Source of the DNA: Cytobacillus purgationiresistens
GTDB taxonomy: Bacteria > Bacillota > Bacilli > Bacillales > Cytobacillaceae
Direction of reading: 5' to 3'
DNA length: 64,000 bases
Assembly (NCBI RefSeq): GCF_030813235.1
Contig: NZ_JAUSUB010000015.1
Location: 62,001 to 126,000, forward strand
Of this stretch, positions 16,897 through 25,413 are shown piece after piece. Position 1 is the stretch's first letter. Every line of letters begins with the position of its first letter. The notes below the pieces were generated by a model. That model ran no database searches. It had not been told where the DNA came from and was given only the letters and a program-made list of their open reading frames with translations. The position numbers were made by a program, and so were the translations under genes.

Positions 16897-17222
16897 AACA
16901 AATCCTCCTCGTATGTTAATGCATTTTCGTAAAGCTCTTTCAATCGATTGATTTCGTAACTCATTAATTGCTTTCCAACATCTGTCATTTCATATACGGT
17001 TTTGCGTTGTTCATCTGCAAAAACAGTAATGATCCCATCTTTTTGCATTTTAATCAGTGTCCCATAGACAGTGCCAGACCCTAGATGGATGCGCCCCGCT
17101 GTAATTTCTTCTACATGCTTAACGATTCCATATCCATGCCGCGGCTGCTTTAAGGACAATAAAATATAAAATGCTGTTTCAGACATGGGGATATACTTTT
17201 TTACAACCTTTTCAATGTCCAA
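16893..17222 (-). CDS. PadR-family transcriptional regulator
   Basis: About 109 residues with the PadR winged-helix fold: M-S-E-T-A-F-Y-I-L-L-S-L, then PRHGYGIVKHVEEITAGRI, and the wing L-G-S-G-T-V-Y-G-T-L-I-K-M-Q-K-D-G. A short C-terminal dimerisation helix follows. I chose TTG at 17222 because GAGGTG lies six bases before it; the frame is open up to a TTG at 17240 but that one has no ribosome binding site. It probably represses its own operon (with the DUF2812 gene) through the inverted repeat at 17238-17280. The inducer is unknown. Confidence 0.9.
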   Translation of the reverse strand: MDIEKVVKKYIPMSETAFYILLSLKQPRHGYGIVKHVEEITAGRIHLGSGTVYGTLIKMQKDGIITVFADEQRKTVYEMTDVGKQLMSYEINRLKELYENALTYEEDLL

Positions 17223-17237
17223 ATGAAGCACCTCATC

Positions 17238-17280
17238 CAACTATGTCGTATCGTGACTATATCACGGTGTGACATAGTTG
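17238..17280. promoter_or_regulatory. Inverted-repeat operator upstream of padR
   Basis: A 43-bp sequence with perfect 10-bp outer arms (CAACTATGTC and GACATAGTTG) and an inner TCGTGA/TCACG pair. ATGT...ACAT dyads are typical PadR binding sites. It lies just upstream of the padR ribosome binding site. Confidence 0.7.
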
Positions 17281-17368
17281 GGCAAGAGGGAAAGTAAAAA
17301 ATACAAAAAAAGCGTAACACTCGTCAGGGAGTGATACGCTGAAATGACTAACGCATTTAATAAGGGAA

Positions 17369-18702
17369 TTAGTAAACGAAAAACAAGAGAACAGTGGTGA
17401 GCGCACCGACCCAAATGCTTAAAAGAATACAATACCCCATGATATGGCGTATGTGTAATCCGACCACACTTAAAATAGGCAATGCCCAAAATGGCTGAAT
17501 AAGGTTCGTCCAGCCGTCTCCCCATCCGACAGCCATCGCGGTGATTGAATGGTCAACACCAAGCTGAGCGCCAGCGGCAACTTGAAGGGGGCCTTGCAGA
17601 GCCCATTGGCCACCGCCAGATGGGGCAAGCAGATTGACAAGTCCAGCCGTCCAGTACGTGAATACATCAAAAGTATCCTTATTTGAAATTGAAGCCATCC
17701 AATTGACAATAGATTCAGCTAATCCTGAGCTCCCGAGTACAGCAATAATTCCAGCATAGAAAGGGAATTGCAGAATAATGGGAGAGATAGATGTCGCGGC
17801 GTCTTTAAATGCATGTGCGTATTGGGATAAGGATTGATGAAACAATAGCCCTAAAGATAAAAATGTAAGATTAATGATGTTTAGATCAAGATCCCTGCCA
17901 TTAATAAATTCAGCAATAATATAGATTAAGCCGATTAATCCAGATAAAATTCCTAGAATCGGCGTTTTTTCCAGTTTAATCGCCGGATAGTTTTCTGAGC
18001 TATCCGTTTCAGCAATAGCTTTACTCTTAGCTTCGGTTTTATTAGAAGATGTAAATGGAATAATATCTTTTTTTGGAGCCATTAAAATAATGAAAATTGG
18101 CATGGTGATGACGAGGGCGATTAGAATTGTAATTGTGCCAGGATGAAAGATTGTTTCAGATGTAGGAATCACACCAATTACTTCTTCTAAAAAATGGCCT
18201 TTTGTGGCAACAGAGAGGCCGATTGAACTTGATAGTCCTGCGGTATAAATGACAGTTGGCGCATAAGCTGCAGCAACCAATAATGGAAAATGAGCATTCT
18301 GATTTCTTTTTCCAACCTCGCGGGCAATGATTGCTCCCACAATAACAGCAAGTCCCCAGTTTATATAATAAGCAGCAGAAGAGACAAGAAAGGTAAGTAC
18401 ATAAGCTGATTCGCGGTTTGGGCTTTTGACGCCAAAGCAGTTAAAAAGCGCTGAATAAAAGGGACGGCAGCTAAAGCCATTCCAGTCATTAATAATAAAA
18501 TCATTTGCATCGTAAAAGTAAGATACGACCAGAAACCATTTCCAAATGATTTAAATGTTGATAAAGGATCTGCGGGCTTCATAAAAAAGGCAACAACAAA
18601 AACAAAAAGAGTTAAAAGGACAGCAATTACAAAGGCATCAGGAAGGTATTTTTCAACAAGCTTTGAAAAACGATTAGCCATTCTATTTAACAATCTATCC
18701 AC
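17369..18702 (-). pseudogene. Short-chain fatty acid transporter (AtoE family), one frameshift
   Basis: Two frames together make one AtoE-type permease. The N-terminal part (from 18702) reads MDRLLNRMANRFSKLVEKYL, PDAFVIAVLLTLF and reaches ALASKAQTANQ. The rest continues in the next frame as AYVLTFLVSSAAYYINWGLA, then G-A-I-I-A-R-E-V-G-K-R and on to the C-terminus at 17369. One G lost at about 18406 (CAG GCT reduced to CAGCT) explains the break. Repaired, the protein is 444 residues, normal for AtoE, with about ten membrane segments and the conserved LAPSGGGQWALQGP motif. It would import short-chain fatty acids. The rest of the frame is clean, so the lesion is recent or a sequencing error. 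Confidence 0.85.
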
Positions 18703-18828
18703 TCCCTTTTTTAAAAGGTCAGCACAATGGCTGCCTGTACATGCTATGGAATGGACAAGCGTATTATGACAAAAAGAAGAGTGCGGGTAGAATAGCCGGG
18801 GATTGAACTTAGTTCAAGAAGTGGAATT

Positions 18829-19190
18829 GCCGATAAAATTAAAAGATCGCCGATAAAAAATGAAAATCGCTGATATATTCAGATGATCGTCGATATATCA
18901 AAAAAATTGGTCGATATCCTATCAGCCGATGACTTTTTCAAGTAGGCAACCAACATTTTGAGGGAAAGCTTTGTTTCAGATAGACTAATCTTTGTTCAAT
19001 AAAGTGGATTTGCCGAAAAAAATTAAAAGATCGCCGATAAAATTAAAAGATCGCCGATAAAAAATGAAAATCGCTGATATATTCAGATGATCGTCGATAT
19101 ATTAAAAAAATTGGTCGATATCCTATCAGACGATGACTTTTTCGAGTAGGCAACCACCATTTTGAGGGAAAGCTTTGTTTCAGATAGACT
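18829..19190. repeat. 158-bp direct repeat in the atoE-topB gap
   Basis: The 630 bp between atoE and topB (18703-19334) hold no gene. Positions 18829-18986 are repeated at 19033-19190 (offset 204 bp) with only a few mismatches. Each copy is built from short variants of GATCGCCGATA / TCGTCGATATAT / GGTCGATATCC. The second copy has an extra 20-bp internal duplication (about 19021-19060). A further CGGCGGAATAGCCGATC stretch follows near 19204. It looks non-coding. Confidence 0.85.
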
Positions 19191-19293
19191 GACCTTAGCT
19201 CTAGCGGCGGAATAGCCGATCAAAGAAAATGATCGCCGATATCACCCCTAACCAAAGCCTCTTCAATTCAACTTCCTATAGAACACACTCTAT

Positions 19294-19323
19294 TTTAAAA
19301 AGGAGCGATAGTTAATCGCTCCT
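19294..19323 (-). terminator. Terminator of topB
   Basis: AGGAGCGAT / ATCGCTCCT (19301-19309 and 19315-19323), followed on the reverse strand by a TTTTTAAAAT tract. Confidence 0.75.
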
Positions 19324-19334
19324 CCAAAATTGGT

Positions 19335-21428
19335 TTAATCTTTATCTTTCATTGCTTGCTTCAATAGGTCTCCAAGACTTGTGCCGAAGGAGTCCTCTTT
19401 TTGCGTGTATTTTTGTACAAGCTGTCGTTCTTCGCGTTTATTGATTTTCTTTTTCTTATCGGTTGCTTTTTCAACGACATTACATGGACGGCATTGGAAG
19501 TAAGTACCTGCTTTTCCGTTATGCATTTCCATTTTTTTATGGCATTGTGGGCAACGGCGATTGGATAATTTCGGATCTTTTCTCTTTCTGAAATTACAAT
19601 CAAGGCTCGAGCATACGAGTACTTTTCCTTCTTTCGTATTTCTTTCTTTTAAGAAGGAACCGCATTCGGGACATTTGGAGCCGGTTAAATTATGGGCTTT
19701 ATAAGATTTATCGCTTTTCTTTACTTCTGATACAAGGTGCCTTGTTTGCTCTCTAATGTTTTTTAGAAAGGCTTTTGCGTCGGCTTTACCTCGAGAAATT
19801 TGTTCCAGCTCTTTTTCCCATTTAGCTGTGAGCTCAGGTGATTTTAGATCTTCGTTCACAAGCTCCATTAGCTGCTTACCTTTTTGAGTTGAGAAGAGAC
19901 GGCCATTCTGCCTTTCGATTACCTCTGTGGCAAGGAGCCTTTCGATAATCTCGGCTCTTGTTGCAGGGGTGCCAAGACCGTATTTCTCCATTTGCTGAAG
20001 GATATCTGCTTCAGAGTAACGGAGTGGGGGCTCGGTTAATTTTTTATCTGATTCCACCAACTGCACCTTGAAGGTTTTTCCTTGTGTGAGAGCTGTTAAG
20101 CTATTCTTGCTATTGGATTCTTCGGTATTTCCAGTGATCTGTTTAAAGCCTAAATCAATGACTGCAGTTTCTCTTGCAATGAATGTTTCTTTGTTCATGT
20201 TAAGGACAGCATGGATGGTTTCATATTTATAAGGTGCATAGAACAGTGTGAGGAAACGTTTGACGATTAAGTCATATAATTTACGTTCATCTGTATCTAA
20301 GTCCCTTAGATGGACGCGCTCCTCTGTTGGAATAATCGCGTGATGGTCTGTCACCTTTTCATTGTTGAATACACGCTTCGCCATAACCTTTCCCTTATTC
20401 ATCAAAGCTGGCTTGACTTCGTCTTTATAAGCTGAAGAAATCCCATGAAGACGATCGATCATCGTGCCTTCCATATCTTTTGTTAAATAACGAGAATCTG
20501 TTCGAGGGTAGGTCACAAGCTTATGCTGCTCATATAACTTTTGCAGAACATTTGAAGTTTTTTTCGCTGAGAAGCCATAGCGTTTATTTGCGTCTCTTTG
20601 TAGCTCAGTCAAGTCATACGGCATAGGCTGTGCTTCCGTTTTTTCGCTGCGATTAATTGCTTGAATGGTGGCAGATTGTCCTTTTACTTTTTCTACAATA
20701 TTGTCCGCGGTATCCTTAGAAAAAATCTTCTTTTCTCCATTCTTTTCCCAATCGGCATGGAGCGGTCCAACTTGCGCCTTAATTGTCCAGTACTCTTTAG
20801 GAACGAACTTTTGAATCAGCTTTTCTCTTTCCATGACAAGCGATAGAGTAGGGGTTTGTACACGCCCTGCTGATAACGGTTCTTGATACTTTGTTGTTAG
20901 TGCTCTAGTAACATTCAAACCAATGAGCCAATCAGCTTCCGCTCGGCAAACGGCTGATTGATATAGATCATCAAATTGCTTTCCTGGCTTTAATTGTTTA
21001 AATCCATCTTTAATCGCGCGGTCAGTGACAGAAGAAATCCATAATCTTTTAATCGGCTTCTTCCACCGGATTTTTTCTAGAATCCAGCGAGCGACGAGCT
21101 CACCTTCCCGGCCGGCATCTGTTGCAATAATAATTTCTTTAATATCGTTTCGCTTAGCAAGATGTTCAATTGCTTTAAATTGATGACTTGTTTGCTTCAT
21201 GACCTTTAGTCCCATTTGATCAGGGATGATCGGTAAGTCTTCAAGATTCCATTGCTTATATTTATTATCGTAGTGCTCAGGCATTTTCAACTCAACTAAG
21301 TGTCCTAGTGCCCAAGTGACAATATATTGACTTCCTTCTAAATAACTTTTATGTGACCCGCTGCAACCGAGGACACGGGCAATTTCGCGTGCAACGCTGG
21401 GTTTTTCTGCTAGAACAAGTGATTTCAT
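19335..21428 (-). CDS. topB: DNA topoisomerase III
   Basis: A 697-residue type IA topoisomerase of the TopB group. The N-terminal Toprim domain has the acidic triad (L-A-E-K-P-S at the start, then I-I-A-T-D-A-G-R-E-G-E-L-V-A-R). The catalytic tyrosine lies in L-V-T-Y-P-R-T-D-S-R-Y-L around residue 307. A-G-R-V-Q-T-P-T-L and G-T-P-A-T-R-A-E-I-I-E-R-L are further family motifs. The C-terminus carries two zinc-ribbon-like Cys clusters (CPECGSFLKERN... and CPQCHKKMEM...). It relaxes and decatenates DNA. It stands alone with an AAAGGGGCC ribosome binding site. Confidence 0.95.
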   Translation of the reverse strand: MKSLVLAEKPSVAREIARVLGCSGSHKSYLEGSQYIVTWALGHLVELKMPEHYDNKYKQWNLEDLPIIPDQMGLKVMKQTSHQFKAIEHLAKRNDIKEIIIATDAGREGELVARWILEKIRWKKPIKRLWISSVTDRAIKDGFKQLKPGKQFDDLYQSAVCRAEADWLIGLNVTRALTTKYQEPLSAGRVQTPTLSLVMEREKLIQKFVPKEYWTIKAQVGPLHADWEKNGEKKIFSKDTADNIVEKVKGQSATIQAINRSEKTEAQPMPYDLTELQRDANKRYGFSAKKTSNVLQKLYEQHKLVTYPRTDSRYLTKDMEGTMIDRLHGISSAYKDEVKPALMNKGKVMAKRVFNNEKVTDHHAIIPTEERVHLRDLDTDERKLYDLIVKRFLTLFYAPYKYETIHAVLNMNKETFIARETAVIDLGFKQITGNTEESNSKNSLTALTQGKTFKVQLVESDKKLTEPPLRYSEADILQQMEKYGLGTPATRAEIIERLLATEVIERQNGRLFSTQKGKQLMELVNEDLKSPELTAKWEKELEQISRGKADAKAFLKNIREQTRHLVSEVKKSDKSYKAHNLTGSKCPECGSFLKERNTKEGKVLVCSSLDCNFRKRKDPKLSNRRCPQCHKKMEMHNGKAGTYFQCRPCNVVEKATDKKKKINKREERQLVQKYTQKEDSFGTSLGDLLKQAMKDKD

Positions 21429-21592
21429 AATGGCCCCTTTCTTTTCTAAAACAACATTTTTACCCTCGCCATAAAGGGTGAGATACTTTCAGCTTCCTAT
21501 ACAAGTATAGCGGAAAAGGAGGATAATTTGTATTGTGAACCTTATACATTAAAGATTATGATAAAGGTATCAAGAAGAAGGAAAGTGATAAG

Positions 21593-22045
21593 ATGGAAGG
21601 CTTAAAGATTACAGAAAAGCAAACTGCAGAGAAAGTGCTGAATTTACAGCTTGCATCCTATGCGATAGAAGCGAGCCTGATTGGTTCAACAGAATTGCCG
21701 CCCTTAAAGGAATCGGCAGCGGATTTAATGAATAGCGGAGAAACCTTTTATGGGGAATTTGATAGAAAGGAACTTGCAGGAGTCATTTCTTATAAAGTGG
21801 ATCAATCTGTTTTGGATATCCACAGAGTCATGGTTAACCCCCAGTATTTTCGCCAAGGGATTGCCGCAAAAATGATTCAGAGTGTATTATCAATGGAGAA
21901 GAATAAAGTCAGTACGGTTCTTGTAGCAACTGCAAGTTTAAATAAACCAGCCGTTTACCTATATAAAAAACTTGGTTTTCAGTTTCACGATGAATTCACT
22001 GTAAGTGAAGGAATTCGTATAGCTCAGTTTAAAAAAGAACTATAG
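21593..22045 (+). CDS. GNAT-family N-acetyltransferase
   Basis: A 150-residue GNAT protein. Motif A is visible as V-M-V-N-P-Q-Y-F-R-Q-G-I-A-A-K-M-I (the Q/R-x-x-G-x-A acetyl-CoA pyrophosphate loop), followed by A-T-A-S-L-N-K-P-A-V-Y-L-Y-K-K-L-G-F, the usual C-terminal motif B. The substrate is not evident. The ribosome binding site is GAAGGAAAGTGATAAG. Unlike the two broken GNAT genes elsewhere in this window, this one is intact. It is probably monocistronic. Confidence 0.88.
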   Translation: MEGLKITEKQTAEKVLNLQLASYAIEASLIGSTELPPLKESAADLMNSGETFYGEFDRKELAGVISYKVDQSVLDIHRVMVNPQYFRQGIAAKMIQSVLSMEKNKVSTVLVATASLNKPAVYLYKKLGFQFHDEFTVSEGIRIAQFKKEL

Positions 22046-22170
22046 TAAAGGTGTTTTTTCCTTTAGTACATTACTCATCTACCAATCTAATTTGTTAAAT
22101 AATGGAATATATTAATTGACTTTATGAATGAGTAAACCGTACAATAATTAACAAGACAGATTATATAGGA

Positions 22171-22260
22171 ATGATGAAAATGAGAAGAATCCCATTAATA
22201 AATCATAATTTCAATAAAAGGCCAAGTATCAAGCAATTTATTTGATACTTGGTCTTTTCT
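22171..22260 (+). promoter_or_regulatory. hutH leader: short ORF and terminator-like hairpin
   Basis: The hairpin GCCAAGTATCAAG...TTTGATACTTGGT (22221-22253) is followed by CTTTTCTTT, and ends 40 bp upstream of the hutH ATG. It overlaps a 24-codon ORF starting at the ATG at 22171 and ending TGA at 22243-22245, inside the hairpin. It could be an ordinary terminator for upstream transcription or an attenuator in a hutH leader. Confidence 0.45.
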
Positions 22261-22293
22261 TTATTCTATTACCGTGATAAGGGGGCAAGTCAG

Positions 22294-23772
22294 ATGGTTA
22301 CTCTAACTGGGAAAACACTGAATGTTGAAGAGGTTAAAAGAGTCATATTTCAAAAGGAAAAAGTAGAGGTAGCTGCTGAAAGCATGCAGGACGTGATGAA
22401 CAGCCATGCTGCAGTGGAAAAAATCGTACAAGATGATCGAACGATTTATGGAATTAATACAGGCTTCGGTAAGTTTAGTGATGTCCTTATTGATGCCTGT
22501 GATGTGAAGGAGCTGCAGATTAATCTGATACGCTCCCATGCTTGTGGTGTTGGTGATCCTTTCCCTGAGTCTGTATCGAGAGCGATGCTTCTCTTACGTG
22601 CGAATGCGCTAATCAAAGGCTTTTCTGGAGTGCGACCAGCACTAATTGAAATCCTGGTTGCATTCATTAACCAAGAGGTTCACCCAGTGATTCCACAGCA
22701 AGGCTCTCTCGGGGCTAGCGGGGATTTAGCACCTTTATCTCATTTGGCATTAGCCCTCGTTGGCGAGGGTGAGGTCTTCTATCAAGGAGAAATTTATCCT
22801 TCTTTAAAAATATTAGAGAAGAAAGGGATTGCTCCTCTCACGTTGGAAGCAAAGGAAGGGCTGGCGCTGATCAATGGAACACAAGCGATGACAGCTATGG
22901 GGGTAGTTGCCTATTTAGAGGCGGAAAACCTTGCTTTTAAAAGTGAGCTGATTGCAGCCATCACAATGGAAGGATTAAACGGAATCATCGATGCTTTTGA
23001 AGAAGAGATTCATCTTGCAAGAGGCTACCAGCAGCAGGTAGATACAGCAAAAAGAATGAGGATGTTCTTGTCGGGAAGCAAGCTCACCACAAGGCAAGGA
23101 GAAATTCGGGTACAGGATGCCTACTCTATTCGCTGTATTCCTCAAGTTCATGGTGCTACATGGCAGGCGCTTGATTATGTAAAGGAAAAGTTGGAAATTG
23201 AAATGAATGCAGCTACAGATAACCCGCTTATTTTTGATAATGGCAATAAAGTCATTTCAGGAGGTAATTTTCATGGCCAGCCGATTGCATTTGCGATGGA
23301 TTTCATGAAAATTGCGGTGGCAGAATTAGCGAATATATCTGAGAGAAGAATTGAAAGACTAGTCAATCCGCAATTAAACGATCTCACACCTTTCCTAAGT
23401 CCCAATCCTGGTCTAGAGTCGGGCGCGATGATTATGCAATACTGTGCAGCCTCGCTGGTATCAGAAAACAAAACACTGGCTCATCCTGCCAGCGTGGATT
23501 CAATCCCGTCTTCTGCTAACCAGGAGGACCATGTAAGTATGGGTACAATAGGTTCCCGTCATGCCCATCAAATCATTCGTAATGTTAATAAGGTATTAGC
23601 GATTGAGTTAATATGTGCCATGCAGGCAGTAGAGCAGCGGGGAGTAGAAAAAATGGCTGAAGCCACTAGAGCATTTTACGATAAGGGGAGAGAGATAGTC
23701 CCATCGATTACCAAGGACCGGGTGTTTTCTAAAGATATTGAAGCATGTGCAGAATGGTTAAAGCATTGTTGA
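22294..23772 (+). CDS. hutH: Histidine ammonia-lyase
   Basis: A 492-residue enzyme that deaminates histidine to urocanate, the first step of histidine use. The MIO prosthetic group forms from the Ala141-Ser142-Gly143 triad in the motif [14 protein letters not shown]. Other active-site segments are I-Y-G-I-N-T-G-F-G (Tyr53 region), N-G-T-Q-A-M and [11 protein letters not shown]. The frame extends upstream to 22249, but the start is set at ATG 22294 because AAGGGGG lies eight bases before it. The other hut genes (hutU, I, G, M, P) are not adjacent, so this copy stands alone. A terminator-like hairpin lies in front. Confidence 0.95.
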   Translation: MVTLTGKTLNVEEVKRVIFQKEKVEVAAESMQDVMNSHAAVEKIVQDDRTIYGINTGFGKFSDVLIDACDVKELQINLIRSHACGVGDPFPESVSRAMLLLRANALIKGFSGVRPALIEILVAFINQEVHPVIPQQGSLGASGDLAPLSHLALALVGEGEVFYQGEIYPSLKILEKKGIAPLTLEAKEGLALINGTQAMTAMGVVAYLEAENLAFKSELIAAITMEGLNGIIDAFEEEIHLARGYQQQVDTAKRMRMFLSGSKLTTRQGEIRVQDAYSIRCIPQVHGATWQALDYVKEKLEIEMNAATDNPLIFDNGNKVISGGNFHGQPIAFAMDFMKIAVAELANISERRIERLVNPQLNDLTPFLSPNPGLESGAMIMQYCAASLVSENKTLAHPASVDSIPSSANQEDHVSMGTIGSRHAHQIIRNVNKVLAIELICAMQAVEQRGVEKMAEATRAFYDKGREIVPSITKDRVFSKDIEACAEWLKHC

Positions 23773-23776
23773 TAAA

Positions 23777-23806
23777 TAGAGAGTGACACGAATAGTGCAC
23801 TCTCTA
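23777..23806. terminator. Bidirectional terminator after hutH
   Basis: TAGAGAGTG / CACTCTCTA (23777-23785 and 23798-23806) between hutH and the convergent 54-codon gene. Confidence 0.65.
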
Positions 23807-23811
23807 AATAA

Positions 23812-23976
23812 TTATCTGTTTTCATCTTCTTCAATCCGGTTTTTAAATGCTTCCTGAACTACTAGGAATTCTTCATCTTCCTGTGCTTCTGTTGCTTTTT
23901 TTTCAATTATTGCATTTTCAGGCAATTCACCTGGGTGTTGTTTTTTCTTATGATTAAAATGTTCTCCACGAGACAT
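23812..23976 (-). CDS. Small highly charged protein, 54 aa
   Basis: A short gene with a very good start: AAAGGAGCGATGAAT places GGAG eight bases before the ATG at 23976 (a second ATG at 23982 is too close). The product begins M-S-R-G-E-H-F-N-H-K-K-K-Q-H-P-G-E-L-P-E-N-A and ends with an acidic amphipathic helix (EDEEFLVVQEAFKNRIEED). It is hydrophilic with no signal or membrane helix. The coding character is supported by the ribosome binding site and the terminator shared with hutH. I do not recognise the family; tiny proteins of this kind are frequent in Bacillus and their role is unknown. Confidence 0.6.
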   Translation of the reverse strand: MSRGEHFNHKKKQHPGELPENAIIEKKATEAQEDEEFLVVQEAFKNRIEEDENR

Positions 23977-24114
23977 ATTCATCGCTCCTTTCTCATCTCA
24001 CCCCAGTAGTTTTACCATTCTTTTTGTTCGTATGTATGAAAATACGTATTATGAATATAAGGTTTTCTAATGAAGTTTAGGGATTCAGGCATTTCATTTA
24101 AGGAGAGGATCGAA

Positions 24115-24300
24115 ATGGATTTCTTTTGGATGAGAGCGGAAGAACGGATTAAGAAGGCCCAGAGAGAGTGTGAATTCGAGGGTTTACCAGGTTATGGGAA
24201 GCCGTTTCCTAATGATGATTTAGCCTCTGTACCGGAAAGCTTACGCATGGCATACCGAGTGGTAAAGAATGCAGGGTACATAAATAAACATTTACTTTAA
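24115..24300 (+). CDS. DUF1992 (DnaJ-C28-like) protein, truncated
   Basis: The start at 24115 follows AAGGAGAGG. The frame encodes the N-terminal half of the DUF1992 domain: FFWMRAEERIKKAQRECEFE, then G-L-P-G-Y-G-K-P-F-P, D-D-L-A-S-V-P-E-S-L-R-M-A-Y-R-V-V-K-N-A-G-Y. The family normally continues for another 50-60 residues (a long charged helical region), but here a stop follows after I-N-K-H-L-L, next to a terminator. The product is 61 residues, so the C-terminal half seems to have been deleted. It may be non-functional. Confidence 0.7.
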   Translation: MDFFWMRAEERIKKAQRECEFEGLPGYGKPFPNDDLASVPESLRMAYRVVKNAGYINKHLL

Positions 24301-24301
24301 A

Positions 24302-24330
24302 CAGATAGGATGATTCCTATCTGCTTTTTT
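24302..24330 (+). terminator. Terminator after the DUF1992 gene
   Basis: AGATAGGA / TCCTATCT (24304-24321), followed by CTTTTTTG. Confidence 0.75.
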
Positions 24331-24618
24331 GTTTTACTTTATTTCATTCGGGTATGCGTTTACAAGCTTGCTTTATCTCACCATGAATTGTATCCAACCC
24401 ACAATTTATGAGCATATTCTTATGCATTTAGCCCTCGGGATGTTCATTTATTATCTGTGTTATATGATAAATAGGTAAAAAGACCTTGTATTCTATCTTA
24501 AAAAACAATGAATTTTGTCGAAATAATAAATAACAAGGTTGTTTTAACCAAGATTAATTCCGAAAAAATACAGTTATACAGGGCTAAAGTTATATTATGT
24601 GGATAGGTGTGATACTTA
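24331..24618. other. Gene-free stretch upstream of motA with a possible Spo0A box
   Basis: AT-rich intergenic DNA without an ORF that I can support. TTTGTCGAA at 24514-24522 is an exact match to the 0A box. I did not find a convincing sigma-D promoter (TAAA-N15-GCCGATAT). Confidence 0.4.
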
Positions 24619-25413
24619 ATGGATAAAGCAACATGGATAGGGGTTGTATTGGGTTTAATTGCGATCGTCTTAGGTATGTTTTTCAAAGGGGTCGGATTAG
24701 GAGTATTGCTAAACCCAGCAGCCATTCTTATTATTGTCATCGGAACAGCGGCATCAGTGATTACAGCTTTTCCTACGAGTGAAATAAAGCGCATCCCCAA
24801 AATAGTGGGTGTACTTTTCAAAGAAAAAACTGAAATGAATCCTGCAGAATTAATTAGACTTTTCTCAGACTGGGCACAACTTGCTAGGAAAGAAGGTCTG
24901 CTATCTTTAGAGGCAAGAATAGATGAAGTGGAGGATCAGTTTTTAAAAAATGGTCTATCACTTGCTGTGGATGGTCAAAGTGCAGATTATATAAGAGATG
25001 TGTTAAATGAAGAAATAGACGCAATGGAGGAAAGACACCAATCGGGAGCGCAAATCTTTTCACAGGCAGGAACTTATGCCCCTACATTAGGTGTGCTGGG
25101 TGCAGTCATAGGCTTAATTGCAGCATTGGGAAATATGAATGACACGGATCTATTAGGTGAAGCGATTAGTGCAGCATTTGTAGCGACGATGATGGGTATC
25201 TTTACTGGTTATGTCCTTTGGCATCCGTTTGCAAATAAGTTAAAAAGAAAATCAAAAATAGAAGCAAAGCAGAAGCAGATAATGATCGAAGGGATTTTAT
25301 CCATATTAGAAGGAGAAGCACCGCGTGTCATTGAGCAAAAGCTCGCTTCATATTTGCCAGGAAGTGAAAGAACATTATTTCTGAAAGAAAGCAGCGTGAA
25401 CTCAAATGAGTAA
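24619..25413 (+). CDS. motA: Flagellar motor stator protein MotA
   Basis: A 264-residue stator subunit. Four membrane segments are visible: WIGVVLGLIAIVLGMFF, LLNPAAILIIVIGTAASVIT, then AGTYAPTLGVLGAVIGLIAA and AISAAFVATMMGIFTGYVLW. The large cytoplasmic loop between TM2 and TM3 has the conserved E-W-A-Q-L-A-R-K-E-G-L-L-type segment (here DWAQLARKEGLL). The proline-containing start of TM3 and the sequence follow B. subtilis MotA, the H+-driven stator, more closely than MotP. It overlaps motB by 8 bp, so the pair is co-transcribed and coupled. The ribosome binding site is weak (GGATAGGTGTGA). Confidence 0.93.
   Translation: MDKATWIGVVLGLIAIVLGMFFKGVGLGVLLNPAAILIIVIGTAASVITAFPTSEIKRIPKIVGVLFKEKTEMNPAELIRLFSDWAQLARKEGLLSLEARIDEVEDQFLKNGLSLAVDGQSADYIRDVLNEEIDAMEERHQSGAQIFSQAGTYAPTLGVLGAVIGLIAALGNMNDTDLLGEAISAAFVATMMGIFTGYVLWHPFANKLKRKSKIEAKQKQIMIEGILSILEGEAPRVIEQKLASYLPGSERTLFLKESSVNSNE

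Noticed and set aside
22046..22293. HutP-type hut leader
   Set aside because: No cluster of UAG triplets near the hairpin and no hutP gene.
24498..24821. 107-codon reverse-strand ORF overlapping motA
   Set aside because: Overlaps the conserved motA N-terminus and has no start signals.
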